This document shows, one piece after another, positions 31,985 through 43,000 of a DNA stretch of 64,000 nucleotides. The stretch spans positions 128,185 through 192,184 of the forward strand of contig NZ_KE386806.1 of the NCBI RefSeq assembly GCF_000428845.1, written 5' to 3'. The translations under genes were made by a program, and so were the position numbers. The stretch's first letter is position 1. Each line of letters starts with the position of its first letter. This stretch comes from Dyadobacter alkalitolerans DSM 23607. GTDB taxonomy: Bacteria; Bacteroidota; Bacteroidia; Cytophagales; Spirosomataceae. The notes beneath the pieces were generated by a model. The model saw only the letters and a program-made list of their open reading frames with translations, was not told the origin of the DNA and ran no database searches.

Positions 31985-33547
31985 TTATTTGGCATCCGAA
32001 GCAGGCACAAACTGCGCTTTCAAATCAGGATCTTTCATATCCTTGTCTAGTGGGAACATGGGTCTTTTAATGCGCTTGTAGCCCAGCGTTTCCAGGTTCT
32101 GGTCCACGCCGCCGGGGGTTAATGCCAATATCCAGTCGGCGCGCATGTTGTAAAGCTCGGGTTCGAGGTAACCGATTTTAACAACCACAATGTCCGCTTT
32201 CCTTGGGTTCAGGCCTAATCTTGTAAAATCCGCTTCCTTATGGTAAGGTTTGCGCTTAGCAGTTACGATGATGTGCACGCTTCCTACTTTTACAACGACC
32301 TCGGTTTCTGCATTGCGGTCACCGTGCTCAATAGCCTCTACAGTGCCCACAAGATGGAGCGGCGGTGCGAGGCGGAAATCAACTTTTGCGCCTGCATAGC
32401 CATCGACTTTATTGCCCACACCGGCTGCTATGGCTGCTTTTACGAGATCCGGACCGGGAATGGAGGCGTAAATGAGTGCCGGGCCATTGTCGTTTTTAAA
32501 TTCCGGGCGGGCCAGAATCTCCTGTAATGTCCAGGTAACATCACCTGCGCCGCCAGCCGTCGGGTTATCTCCCGAATCGCTGATAAAGAAGGGGTGTTTC
32601 TGGCTTTTTACGGCTTTGTCAAGAGCTTCTTTCAATGTGCCCGTCGGTGCAACGAATTCGAAATCCGACCTTACTTTCCAGAAGCTGGCGGCCAGTTGCT
32701 CCGCCGTTTTGGAAACAACAGCTTTATCGTCGCCCGTTACCATCACAACAGCGTGGTTACGAGGCTCGTCTGCCCAGGCATAACCAATCCATATCGCCGC
32801 ATCGATCACGCCAGGCTGAGCCGCAGCGGGAGCCACTTTGGAATATAATGTTTTACCGGGCTCAATCCGGGTGCTCGTTTTTTCACCGGGCAAAAGGATC
32901 GGAACCGGTATCCAGGCTTTGTATGCAGGTTTTCCTTTGCCGCTTTCGAGCCGCGAGAGCAGATTGTCAACCGCCCGTTTTTTGGATTGCATGGCATCTT
33001 CGTGCGGGGCCATCCGGTAGCAAGTAATAAGGTCTGTGTTCTGAGCCAGCCGCCAGGATACATTACCATGCAGGTCCATAGAGGTTGAAATGACGGTTTT
33101 GGTGCCGATCACTTCGCGGATCCGAACAATCAAATCACCTTCCGGATCATCCAGTCCCACCACGCTCATAGCGCCGTGGATGTCGAAGAAAAGTCCGTCA
33201 TAGGGAGCGCCTTTTTTCAGCAACGCCAATGTTTGCTTTACGAGCGATTCATAAGCTTCGCGCGTCACCGCACCGCCCGGCAGTGATTTTCCCATCAGCG
33301 TAGGAACCCAGTCAGCACGGCCGCGGTTGGCCGAGTCTTTGGCCAGAAATGGGTAGGAAGTAAAAATATCAGCGCCATATTTTGCTTTAAAAGCTTCCTC
33401 GGTGGTCAGGGCAGGGGAGAACGTGCTCGACTCGATGCCCAATCCCGCAATGGCCACGCGGGGAAGCTTTTTGTTGCCATTGTCCTGCGCATTGATTTGC
33501 GTGAGGATAAGACAAAAACAAAAAATCAGAAAAGGAGAATGTTTCAT
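31985..33547 (-). CDS. secreted M81 (MlrC-like) metallopeptidase family protein
   Basis: 520 aa with a signal peptide (ILTQINAQ). MlrC/DUF1485 features: GLGIESSTFSP at the start, FFDIHGAM and SMDLHGN as zinc-binding Asp/His motifs, MAPHEDA and SGDNPTAGGAGDVT. Named for the microcystin-degradation protein MlrC, but most members have unknown peptides or amides as substrate. The export signal is consistent with a periplasmic or surface role. No operon partner is visible. Confidence 0.88.
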   Translation of the reverse strand: MKHSPFLIFCFCLILTQINAQDNGNKKLPRVAIAGLGIESSTFSPALTTEEAFKAKYGADIFTSYPFLAKDSANRGRADWVPTLMGKSLPGGAVTREAYESLVKQTLALLKKGAPYDGLFFDIHGAMSVVGLDDPEGDLIVRIREVIGTKTVISTSMDLHGNVSWRLAQNTDLITCYRMAPHEDAMQSKKRAVDNLLSRLESGKGKPAYKAWIPVPILLPGEKTSTRIEPGKTLYSKVAPAAAQPGVIDAAIWIGYAWADEPRNHAVVMVTGDDKAVVSKTAEQLAASFWKVRSDFEFVAPTGTLKEALDKAVKSQKHPFFISDSGDNPTAGGAGDVTWTLQEILARPEFKNDNGPALIYASIPGPDLVKAAIAAGVGNKVDGYAGAKVDFRLAPPLHLVGTVEAIEHGDRNAETEVVVKVGSVHIIVTAKRKPYHKEADFTRLGLNPRKADIVVVKIGYLEPELYNMRADWILALTPGGVDQNLETLGYKRIKRPMFPLDKDMKDPDLKAQFVPASDAK

Positions 33548-33667
33548 ATGCGATACGTTACCAAAGTGGGGTTAGGATTGCTTTGGATTGAAAAATAGGT
33601 AAAAAACCGGAGAATTTAGCCATAAACCCCATATGAAACGCCGCGGAAAGTCCTGGACGCTAACTCG

Positions 33668-35155
33668 TCAAATCTTGATCGTTTGCCTTAGCAAATCTTC
33701 CACCTTTCCTGAAGAAGGCCTCGGCGCGTGCGTTTGAAGCATTTTTCCATCAGCATCAATCAGAATGTATCTTGGAATGCCCCAGATACGATAATTCTCC
33801 CAGATGTCGTCAGGCTGGTTTTTTTGGACCTGGTTGATGTGAATTCCTTCCGGGACGCTTTTATCCGGCAGCATTTTCTTCCATGTTTCTACATTTTCAT
33901 CCGTTGAAACGAACAGAAATGCCACCTTATCATTTCCTTTAAACGCTTTCATCAGCTTTTTGGAATGTGGAAACTCCTCTTTGCAAGGTCCGCACCAGGT
34001 CGCCCAAACGTCGACATAAACCACTTTTCCTTTCAGACTGCTTAGGGACATGTTTTTGCCATCGGCGGTCTGGCCTGTGAAATCGGGCGCGGGCTTACCC
34101 GGACCAATGCGCTCCCAAATGCCGAAACTCTTGTTCAGCGTCGTCGTATATTGCGGAACGTCGACTTCTTTGTTAAACAAATCCCGCAGCTTTTGCAATT
34201 CTGGTGAAACGCCTTCCATTCCTACCCAAAAATTAATGTTGGCCGCCCTGAAATGGTCTTTCAGCTGTCGGGAATAAGGTTGTTCTTGTATAAATGAATC
34301 TGCAATCTCCGGGTATTTCCCCGCTATCGAATCGGGATCCCGACCTTCTGTTTGCTTCGCAACCTGCGCAAAAATGTTTGATTCCAGAAAGTTGGCCAAT
34401 ATCGCTGCATAATCATACATGTTGATGGCCAGCGCCAGTGAATCTTCCGGCAGGTTTTTAATTGGTGCCAAAAGCTTTGCCGGAATGGCCGGATCATTCA
34501 TGTCATAGCCATATTTTGATTGTGTATATTTTTGATAGAAATGATATTCCATCATTTCCTTCCGCGATTGCATCACTTTCAATGTATTCGGGTCTACGTT
34601 TTTATCGGTCAAAAGTGAGTTCAGCAGCTCCTGATGCTTTTTCTTGAACGCATCCATCCGCGCGAAGAATTCGGCGTCATCCATGATTTGGATGATGTAC
34701 TTGCCATTCGTGACCTCACATTGCTGTTGCGCGTCTTGGGAACGTTTAATAAAACGGTTTACAGTCGACCCATCACCCGCATAATTGACGTTTTTCCTGC
34801 TTTTTCCGGAATCCGGTTCAATCACAATATCGTCGCCCGGATTAACATACAACGGAATGTATTGGCCGGCGCTTGTCACGACGGCGAACAAAGGGCCGGC
34901 AATGTCCACCTCGATCTTGCCCGATCCCGTGCTGTCCAATGTGGAGGTGGCCAGCAGCAATGTGTCCAGGCTCAGCATGTTATTGGTTACGAAATCAACA
35001 CGGGCATTTTTTGCAGAATCAAGCTTGATGGAAATCGTTACGTGGTTGCTGTTCTTTTTGTCGCAGCTCCATAAGCTTGTTAAAAGGATCAGGCTGAGAA
35101 ATCCAAGTTTTACATATTGTCGCACGGCTAGGTTGTTAGGTGATAAATTAAGCAC
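33668..35155 (-). CDS. TlpA-family thioredoxin-like lipoprotein
   Basis: 495 aa. A lipobox SLWSC near residue 30 marks a lipoprotein. About 350 residues form a beta-rich domain of the DUF4369/AhpC-TSA-associated kind, followed by a thioredoxin fold with WCGPC (Cys388, Cys391). Typical of Bacteroidota periplasmic disulfide reductases that serve cytochrome c maturation or redox balance. Divergent from the Gfo/Idh/MocA gene; specific partner unknown. Confidence 0.9.
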   Translation of the reverse strand: MLNLSPNNLAVRQYVKLGFLSLILLTSLWSCDKKNSNHVTISIKLDSAKNARVDFVTNNMLSLDTLLLATSTLDSTGSGKIEVDIAGPLFAVVTSAGQYIPLYVNPGDDIVIEPDSGKSRKNVNYAGDGSTVNRFIKRSQDAQQQCEVTNGKYIIQIMDDAEFFARMDAFKKKHQELLNSLLTDKNVDPNTLKVMQSRKEMMEYHFYQKYTQSKYGYDMNDPAIPAKLLAPIKNLPEDSLALAINMYDYAAILANFLESNIFAQVAKQTEGRDPDSIAGKYPEIADSFIQEQPYSRQLKDHFRAANINFWVGMEGVSPELQKLRDLFNKEVDVPQYTTTLNKSFGIWERIGPGKPAPDFTGQTADGKNMSLSSLKGKVVYVDVWATWCGPCKEEFPHSKKLMKAFKGNDKVAFLFVSTDENVETWKKMLPDKSVPEGIHINQVQKNQPDDIWENYRIWGIPRYILIDADGKMLQTHAPRPSSGKVEDLLRQTIKI

Positions 35156-35341
35156 ATTGACCCTTACTCCTGTAACGACCGCCTTGATGCAGGTTTCCTT
35201 AAAGAAATGTAAATTGTTTGGGCAGTCAGGCTGGTCCGCCAGTATTGAAAAGTAGATCCCGAAATGCGTTTTGAGTAATTTTTGCCGTTCAATGGCCTTT
35301 AAATCAAATACAAACCACCTAAAACCTTAACCCCATAACTC

Positions 35342-36625
35342 ATGAGTGTGCATACCAACAGGAGAGATTTTGTTAAAATGGCCGGGCTTGGCGCGTTTGG
35401 CTTCACGATTTTGCCGTCACTTTATGGCAAAGCTGCCGCCAGCGACCGGCTGCGTATTGCACACATTGGTGTGGGTGGAATGGGGAATAATCACATGAAA
35501 TGGTTTGCAGACTTGCCGGAAGTCGAAATTGTGGCGCTTTGCGATGTGGATGAGCTGCATCTGGGTGAAACAAAAACGAAGCTCGAAGCCATGAAGCCGG
35601 GCATTAAGGTGGATACTTATGGTGATTTTCGGAGAATTCTTGATCGCAAAGACATTGACGCCATCACCGTCGCTACGCCGGATCACTGGCATGCGCAGAT
35701 TGCTACGCTGGCATTTCAGGCCGGGAAGGATGTGTATGGCGAGAAACCGCTCTCTTACTGTCAGCGCGAAGGCAAAATGATGCTGAAACACATGGAAAAG
35801 AACAACCGCATTTTCCAGATGGGCAACCAGATCCATGCGGGCGATAACTTTCACAGGGTGGTTGAAATCATCAAATCGGGAGCCATCGGGAATGTGCATA
35901 CAGTGCGCTTATGGAAGCAGTCGACCACCAAAGAGCTGGGCTCGCCCACTGTTCAGCCCGTGCCAAAAACGCTGAATTGGGATATGTGGCTCGGGCCGGC
36001 ACCATTTACGGAATACATACCGGAAAAATGCCATTTTACGTATCGCTATTTTCTGGATTATTCGGGAGGGGAATTTGCCGATTTCTGGTGCCACATTGCG
36101 GATGTCGTTTATTCCGCCATTCAGCCAAAGGGTTTGAAAAAAATCAATGCAAGAGGGCAAGCCTACACGGGCATTGCCGATGCGCCAAAGACGTTGGACG
36201 TCGATTATGAATTTGACGGATTGAAAATTTTTTGGACTACATTGCCTCCCAACATTCCCGGTGCGGCAGAGCAGGGGATAGGGGCGTATTTTGAAGGGGA
36301 CAAAGGAACGCTCATGTGCGATTACAACACCCGGAAGATCAACATTAACGGCGAAACAATGACCGACATCGCCACCGTTCCCATCACGAACCCAAGGTCA
36401 CCGGGCCATCAACAAAACTTCGTCGACGCAGTTAAAGCCAGAACACAACCCGAATCCAACCTCGCCTACGCCCGCGATCTCACCATCCCTATGCACCTCG
36501 GCCTCATTTCCTATCGCCTTAAACGAGAACTAACCTGGAATGCCGACAAAGAAAGATTCGTAGGAGACAAAGAAGCAAACAAGCTACTCTCCCGCAAGCC
36601 GAGGAAGGAGTGGGATTTAGTTTAG
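35342..36625 (+). CDS. Tat-exported Gfo/Idh/MocA oxidoreductase
   Basis: 427 aa. A twin-arginine signal RRDFVKMAG (Arg7-Arg8) leads to a Rossmann domain (IAHIGVGGMGNNHM), the conserved EKPLSYCQREG motif and a large C-terminal dimerisation domain. Members are NAD(P)-dependent sugar or polyol dehydrogenases; Tat export indicates folding with cofactor in the cytoplasm before export. Widespread in glycan-degrading Bacteroidota; substrate not inferred. Confidence 0.9.
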   Translation: MSVHTNRRDFVKMAGLGAFGFTILPSLYGKAAASDRLRIAHIGVGGMGNNHMKWFADLPEVEIVALCDVDELHLGETKTKLEAMKPGIKVDTYGDFRRILDRKDIDAITVATPDHWHAQIATLAFQAGKDVYGEKPLSYCQREGKMMLKHMEKNNRIFQMGNQIHAGDNFHRVVEIIKSGAIGNVHTVRLWKQSTTKELGSPTVQPVPKTLNWDMWLGPAPFTEYIPEKCHFTYRYFLDYSGGEFADFWCHIADVVYSAIQPKGLKKINARGQAYTGIADAPKTLDVDYEFDGLKIFWTTLPPNIPGAAEQGIGAYFEGDKGTLMCDYNTRKININGETMTDIATVPITNPRSPGHQQNFVDAVKARTQPESNLAYARDLTIPMHLGLISYRLKRELTWNADKERFVGDKEANKLLSRKPRKEWDLV

Positions 36626-36634
36626 GAGTTTAAT

Positions 36635-36994
36635 TTAAATTAAAAGCGTTTTGGCCGGGATCCCGAACTCGTGATATAATGACTTGATCATTTTCAAAGT
36701 TAGCGGTTTCTTCCTGCCCAACACTTCTGAAACCCTCGACTTGGTTCCGAAATATTTTACCAGATCCTTTTGACTTAGACCATCTTCCTCCATCTTGTAT
36801 TTAATAGCTTCCACAGGATCCAGTTCAGGCATTTTGTGGTGCTCATTTTCGTACTTTTCTATGACCATCAAAAGCAGTTCCAACTGGTCACCCTCTGGTG
36901 TATTCGGCTTTGCTTGCCAAATTTCACCCAGGTTGTCCAGCGCTTCTTTGTAGTCAGCGGTGGTTTTAAGTGGTTTTATTTTGTAATTCTTCAT
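36635..36994 (-). CDS. HigA-type antitoxin
   Basis: 119 aa from the ATG at 36994 (the first ORF start at 37030 lies in the toxin's tail). An HTH with LSQKDLVKYFGTKSRVSEVLG near residues 78-99 is typical of HigA. HigB precedes it, as usual in this family, and the gap is ten bases. It represses the operon and neutralises HigB. Confidence 0.88.
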   Translation of the reverse strand: MKNYKIKPLKTTADYKEALDNLGEIWQAKPNTPEGDQLELLLMVIEKYENEHHKMPELDPVEAIKYKMEEDGLSQKDLVKYFGTKSRVSEVLGRKKPLTLKMIKSLYHEFGIPAKTLLI

Positions 36995-37004
36995 TGCCTG
37001 GCTT

Positions 37005-37307
37005 TTATGAGTGTTCAACAGTTTTGGCATCTATCCGATCATAATCCTTATGCGTGCCAACAAATTTGATCCAACAAGCTTTGAACTGGTAATTGAATGA
37101 AACGATCAGCCTAAATTTATTCCGGGCAATGTTGAAGACTATCCGATCATTGCCAACAAAGTCGGCACCCTTGAAATCCGCAATAACTTCCTGGGGCGTA
37201 CTGTAATTGTGGCTGTTCATTTTTTCATACCAGCTCAGTAACCCAATCCTGGCGTCAGTGTGTGTTTCCCAGAATTCTTTCAAAGTGCCCTTCGCAACAA
37301 TTCTCAT
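37005..37307 (-). CDS. HigB-type toxin
   Basis: 100 aa with ETHTDARIGLLSWYEKMNS, VFNIARNKFRLIVSFNYQ and CWIKFVGTHKDYDRI, the HigB RelE-like fold with conserved Arg and His/Asp end. A ribosome-dependent mRNA endonuclease if active. It is upstream of HigA and looks full length. Confidence 0.88.
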   Translation of the reverse strand: MRIVAKGTLKEFWETHTDARIGLLSWYEKMNSHNYSTPQEVIADFKGADFVGNDRIVFNIARNKFRLIVSFNYQFKACWIKFVGTHKDYDRIDAKTVEHS

Positions 37308-37395
37308 AAGGAAACAAATATATCAAAAGTTCCTTTATTTGGAACTTGCGACATTGCGTAATCACAAAATTTACATATCTCGATGGGCTCTTTCA

Positions 37396-38456
37396 CTACT
37401 GCACCTTCAACGCATCCGTCGGATTCATTAGTGCGGCTTTCAGGGATTGGAAGCCGATGGTGGTTAGGGTGATCATAAGCATTAAAAGGGTTGTGATGAT
37501 GAAGATGCCTGCGTTGATATGGATGTGATATGCGAAGTTGTGTAGCCATTGGTCTGTTAGCCACCAGCCCAGCGGGAATGCAATGCTTATAGCTATGATC
37601 ATCAGGATAATAAAGTCCTTCGTTAACATCGCCACGACATTGCCAACAGTTGCGCCAAGCACTTTCCGGACGCCGATTTCCTGTCTTCGGCGATTAGCCG
37701 TGAATGCTGCGAGACCGTATAAGCCGAGGCAAGAAATGATGATCGCAAGGGCAGCGAAAATGTTGCTTTTTGATTTCCGGCGGTGATCCTGGCCATTACA
37801 AGCATTGTCTCTGCAGGGGAAATATAGAGTATAAATGGCCGGACTGCTTCGTGTAAGGAGTTGAAATGGAAGTTCCTGGCTACTCCAACAATCTGCATTT
37901 ACCGGAAAAGGCCTGCCATTTCCATTCCACAATCTTACCTATGGCCAACTCGGCATCCCGAAATAGCTTGACAGCCAAGGTTTGAGAGATTACAATGGAA
38001 TTTTTATTGTTAAGAACTTCGCTTGCCCGGCCCCTGTGTAAGCGGGACGGAAAAGGCATGGAAATAATCACTGCTGACGAAATTCCCACCCGCGCTGATG
38101 GTGTTGCTGCCCGCCGTCAAGCTAAATGTTTGAAACCACGACGCGGGCGTTGTCGTTACAGCCGTTTCCACTTCCGACAAGTCTTTCAAAAGCGTTTCGC
38201 CCATCTGATCACCGGTTCCGTTGGAAGTCGCAATGCGGTTTCCGGCTTTTTCATGGATCATTACCTCGTAAAGCTGGTCGTCCTTCTCATGAAATTTATC
38301 AAAATTCAGCTCGTTCCTGACCCATAGCGAAATAAGTAAGGCGCAAGCTAAACCCGTGGACAGCCCAAGGAGATTGAGCAAAGTAAATTGTATATCCTTT
38401 AACAGATAGCGCCAGGAATTTTTGAGATGATTGCGAAGAACGTCGAGGTTTAGCAT
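37396..38456 (-). pseudogene. FtsX-type ABC permease, large internal deletion and frameshifts
   Basis: The N-terminus (FTLLNLLGLSTGLACALLI, helix and first domain) ends with ASEVLNNKNSIVISQTLAV in a second frame. This runs directly into IVGVARNFHFNSLHEAVRP, a segment of the second periplasmic domain, in a third frame. The C-terminal bundle with RRQEIGVRKVLGATVGNV follows. About 400 residues, including the central helices, are gone compared with the intact permease at 4986. At least two frame changes are needed. It is a dead relic. Confidence 0.85.
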
Positions 38457-38556
38457 ATGGCTTTTGGCTTACATTTCATTGATTTTATCACGGAATGTAA
38501 GTATGCCAATATTTATTTTAATATACAAGAAATTTATATATTAAAATAACTTTTTG

Positions 38557-39900
38557 TTAGAAGTTACCCGCAAAGCTTTTCCCCGTTTTCACATCTTTCA
38601 GCTTTACAGAATCAATGGCCCCGATGCCTGAAAACGAAATGCCGAGTCCGTAGACCTGTTTCAGCGGCTTTTTATAATTTGTTTTAAAAACCTCTTTTGC
38701 ATTGATAAAGAGGCGGACATGCTTGTCCACAACTTTCAATGTTACGGTGCCTCCTGTTTGCAGGTCCACGCCAAGAAAATTGAGCTGGTTGAGCTCGCCG
38801 GGCTTGGTGACTTCGGAAAATTGCAGGTCCGTCCAATGCGTGCAACCGGGCTTCATTACATCAAACACATGCTTGGATGATTCTCCAAAAACGGTCACCC
38901 GCACCTGTGAGCAGCGTACGCCGGCGCGGGGAGCGGAAGTATTGAGTCTGATAAAGAGCTCGAAGTTATCTGCGTCAATGTCTGTGAGTTGCGTATTAAT
39001 GAAGTCTACAAAGAAGGTGCGGTTTGTATCAACGCCTGCGCGCGAAACTTCCCGCGCACTTACGCTTTTCTTGTCGCCGGTCAGCAAATTTTGAATGTCG
39101 ATCGGGTAAACCCTTGTTGTGTCGTACATCATTCTGGCCGTTGCCGTCCAGCCATTCGTTTTGAGATATACCGACGCTGTGTCCATAGTCACGCCATTCC
39201 GCTTCAAAATGGCTGAGTAGCGGCCAGGAACTTCATAGTAATGCGAATAGAGACTGTCGCCCTCGATCAGGGAAATCCGCCTGCCATCACCAAAATCAAG
39301 GGTGTAATGTTCTTTGTTTACATCATAACTTTCGGGAATCCCACGCACGACAAACGCTGCAGAATGCGGATTTTCGCCAACTGGATTCTGGCAAACAAGC
39401 GCAGCATCAACCGGTTCCGGTGCCGATAGGAACAGCTCGTAACTTGCAAATGCAATAGCAGCAATGACCACGGTCAACATCAAGCCGATATAAGCTGGAC
39501 TCATTCTCCGCCGCTTTCTGACGGGCGCCAGTTTGGGCTCGTCGGGTAAAATGGCTTCAAAGTAGGGCTGCACGGGCGACGGACCCTTGGTAACAACGGC
39601 ATGGCGAGGAGCGGAGGTGACGAACTTTTCCCAATCGCCGTAGCCAACGTAACCGGCCAGCGCGTCTCGCGTGGCTTTCTGCGGATAATAACGGACGTCG
39701 GTTTTGATTTTTCCAAAGATCCTTTTCAGCGTATTCGGGCTGATCTGGACATTTGTTTTTTTGTAAAGAATATACCCCAGCCGCACATAGTCGCTGTTGG
39801 TCCAGGAGCCGATATCAGACTTGCCATACATTTCACTCACCAGGCGGCAGCAGTGATCCAGATGATCCAAAGAGCTTGCCCTGGCTTGTCCATTCTCCAT
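38557..39900 (-). CDS. one-pass membrane sensor-like protein with DNA-binding-like N-terminus
   Basis: 447 aa. Residues 1-130 are cytoplasmic and hold the repeated Bacteroidota pattern ISPNTLKRIFGKIKTD, followed by YPQKATRDALAGYVGY, which looks like a helix-turn-helix-type unit. A basic RKRRR stretch and one helix (135-156) give N-in topology. The exterior part has PKD-like strands and a lectin-like end with a DLQTGGTVTLKV hairpin. Divergent from susC, so a membrane-bound regulator or sensor of the locus is plausible. No known family name is claimed. Confidence 0.6.
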   Translation of the reverse strand: MENGQARASSLDHLDHCCRLVSEMYGKSDIGSWTNSDYVRLGYILYKKTNVQISPNTLKRIFGKIKTDVRYYPQKATRDALAGYVGYGDWEKFVTSAPRHAVVTKGPSPVQPYFEAILPDEPKLAPVRKRRRMSPAYIGLMLTVVIAAIAFASYELFLSAPEPVDAALVCQNPVGENPHSAAFVVRGIPESYDVNKEHYTLDFGDGRRISLIEGDSLYSHYYEVPGRYSAILKRNGVTMDTASVYLKTNGWTATARMMYDTTRVYPIDIQNLLTGDKKSVSAREVSRAGVDTNRTFFVDFINTQLTDIDADNFELFIRLNTSAPRAGVRCSQVRVTVFGESSKHVFDVMKPGCTHWTDLQFSEVTKPGELNQLNFLGVDLQTGGTVTLKVVDKHVRLFINAKEVFKTNYKKPLKQVYGLGISFSGIGAIDSVKLKDVKTGKSFAGNF

Positions 39901-39993
39901 ATTTTTAAAGCAATAATCTACTAGAAATCAATTGTTTAGGTTGTCCATTCTTTTGATCAAGCAAATGGTCAGGATCGGCCTGATTTAACCAAA

Positions 39994-40017
39994 TTATGCA
40001 AAATTATATTTGCATAA
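39994..40017 (+). promoter_or_regulatory. perfect palindrome at the susC promoter
   Basis: TTATGCAAA (39994-40002) and TTTGCATAA (40009-40017) form a nine-base inverted repeat with a six-base spacer. TATATTTG (40005-40012), a -7 box, lies inside it, 71 bases before the susC start. A bound regulator would cover the box. No clear -33 TTTG at 19 bp. Confidence 0.5.
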
Positions 40018-40082
40018 TCAAATATTTAACCCCTCGGTCTTACCATTGAAAATCAACCCTAAACGCTAACCTATTAAAACTT

Positions 40083-43000
40083 ATGAGACAAAAAATTCTA
40101 CTGAGTTGTGTCCTCTTATTTGGCTGGCTTGCGCCTTTGTTCGCGCAAACGCGACAATTGACCGGCAAGGTCGTTGACGAGCAGGCCAAAGAACTTCCCG
40201 GCGTCAGTATTGTGATCAAAGGCACGCAGCAGGGAACCGTCACGGATGTAAACGGGCTGTATCAACTGGCCGTTCCGGAATCCGGGTCGCCGATCTTGAC
40301 ATTCTCCTTCGTGGGTTACCAGGCACAGGACACTCCCCTGAACGGACGTACAACCCTGGACGTTACCCTCGCACCCAACGATCAGTCGCTGGCGGAAGTT
40401 GTGGTGGTAGGCTATGGAACGCAGAAGAAAAAAGATCTCACGGGTGCCATTTCCACCATCAGTTCCAGGGACGTAGCGGGGCGGCAGACATTGCAGGTTT
40501 CGGACGCGTTGCAGGGAAGTGTGGCGGGCGTTTCGGTGACGCGTACAGGCGGCGCGCCCGGCTCCGGCTCCAACATTCTGATCCGAGGCATAACCACCAT
40601 TGGCACGAACAACCCGCTCGTTGTCGTGGACGGCGTGCCCGTGGCCAGCATTGATAATGTCAATCCCGGCGACGTGGAGAGTGTGACGGTTTTAAAGGAT
40701 GCTTCTTCGGCTGCCATTTATGGTTCCAGGGGTGCAGCCGGGGTTATCCTCGTGACAACCAAGCGGGCGAAGTCAGGACAGAGCAGTTTGGAATACACCT
40801 ACGAATACGGCGTTCAGCGTGCTACGGCCAAGCCTTCGTATGCGGGCGTTCAGGATTATATGCGCTATTTCAATGAGCAGGCAACGAACGATGGCGCAAG
40901 CCAGGGCCCGTTTGCACAGCCGTTAATTGATTCATATTTAGATAGTAACCGTGTTAATCCAGACTTTTTCCCAAACACCGACTGGCAGAGATCCATCATC
41001 AACAGGTCCTCCGCACCCCGTCAGCGCCACGACATTGTGTTCACGATGGGCACGGGAAAAATCAGCACGAAGGCTTCGCTGGGGTATGCCAGTGCGGGTG
41101 CATTTTATGATAACCGTAATTATAACCGCTATCTGTTCCGCATTAACAACGATCTGCAAGTGAGTAAGAAGCTGGGCATTAACCTCGATGTTTTTTATAA
41201 AAGAACAGCCAATCAGGGCAATGGTAACGAGCTGCTTACCACCGGTGCGTACAATCCGATATACGAAGCACGCGTAATGCCGCCGATTTATGATGATGTG
41301 TATGCCAATGGTAAAGTTGCCCTTGGAAAAGACGGCCGTAATCCGCTGGCCCAGCTCCGGGAAGGTGGTTTTACCAAAACTTTAAATAACCAGATCGGCG
41401 GGAGAATGTCATTGAACTACAAACCCATCGAAGGACTAACGTTAACGGCATTGGTTGCGCCGGTTTTTGATTTGGATAAAAATAAATTTTTCTCAAAACA
41501 GGTACGATTCACCAATCCGGACGGCTCCAACAGCACAGTTGTGAACCAGGCAAGAACTGTTTTAACCGAAGGAAGGTCGGAAGGCATTGCGATCAACGGG
41601 CAGGTGCTGGCCAATTATGTCAAAGAATTCAAAAGCGGGCATAGCATTGATGTGCTCGGCGGTTTTGAGGAAAATTACCGCTCGCTGGAAAACCTGGGCG
41701 CGATCAGAAGTGGCTTTGCATTAACCGATTACCCCTATCTCAATTCCGGCTCAACCGAGCTGCGGGATAACTCCGGAAACGCTAATGAGTCAGGGTTGCA
41801 TTCCTTTTTTGGAAGATTGCAATACAGCTATAAAAGCAAATATTCATTGCAGGGAAACCTGCGTTCGGACCTGTCGTCGCGTTTCGCTAATGCTTACCGC
41901 AGGGCAGTTTATCCCTCACTTTCAGCTGGGTGGACTATTTCGGAGGAGCAATTCATGAAGGATATCCGCTGGCTGTCTTTTCTGAAACTGAGAGGTTCGT
42001 GGGGAAAGGCGGGTAACGAGCGCTTGCTGAATAAGGACGGCAATCCGGCCTATTATCCCTATCTGGCAACCATTGATTTTTCAACTGCATTATTCTACCA
42101 GAATGGCGGCGTAGTTCCTTTAACGGGCGGCGGGCAGCAGGTTTACGCCGTTGAAAATATCAGCTGGGAAACCAGCCGCACCACAGATATCGGTCTCGAT
42201 GCTGCGTTTTTGAACGACAGGCTCACCTTAGGCGCTGACTATTATATGAAGAAAACGACGGACATTCTGTTGCCGCTCGACATTCCGCTTTATCTCGGAT
42301 ACGACAAACCCAACCAGAATGCGGGCGTTTTGAAAGTAAAAGGCTGGGAACTTGAAATGACGTGGCGCGACCGGATAGACAAGCTGACTTACTCGGTTTC
42401 AGCCAACCTTTCGGATGCCAAATCAACGGTCGGTGATCTCAAAGGCACGGAGTTCCGGGAAGACCAGATCATCCGGAACGGCAGCGAGTATAATGAGTGG
42501 TTTGGTTATATCTCCAACGGTTTGTTCCAAACGCAGGACGAAATCAATGGTGCGCCGGTGCTGAATGTTACCACCAAGCCCGGAGACGTTCGCTATGTGG
42601 ACATTAACAAGGATGGCAAGATCACAACAGATGACAAAGTGTTGCTTGGAGGCGCATTACCTCGCTATTTGTACGGCGGAAACTTGCGGGCCGACTATGC
42701 CGGCTTTGATTTTGGTGTGAGTTTTCAGGGCGTGGCTAAAAAACTTTCGAGGCTGAACAGCGAGGCCGTGCAGCCATTTGCAGAGGCTTTCGGGAATATG
42801 CCTGCCGATATGATCGGAAAGTTCTGGAGCCTGAACAATACTGCCGAACAAAACCAGCAAGCCACATATCCGCGCCTTTCCCGCACTTCCAACTCGGCCA
42901 ATTACGCGCTCTCGGATTACTGGCTGATTAATGGCGGCTATTTCAGGCTGAAAAACATCACTTTGGGATACACCTTGCAGCAACCGGGTGTGAAGAAGAT

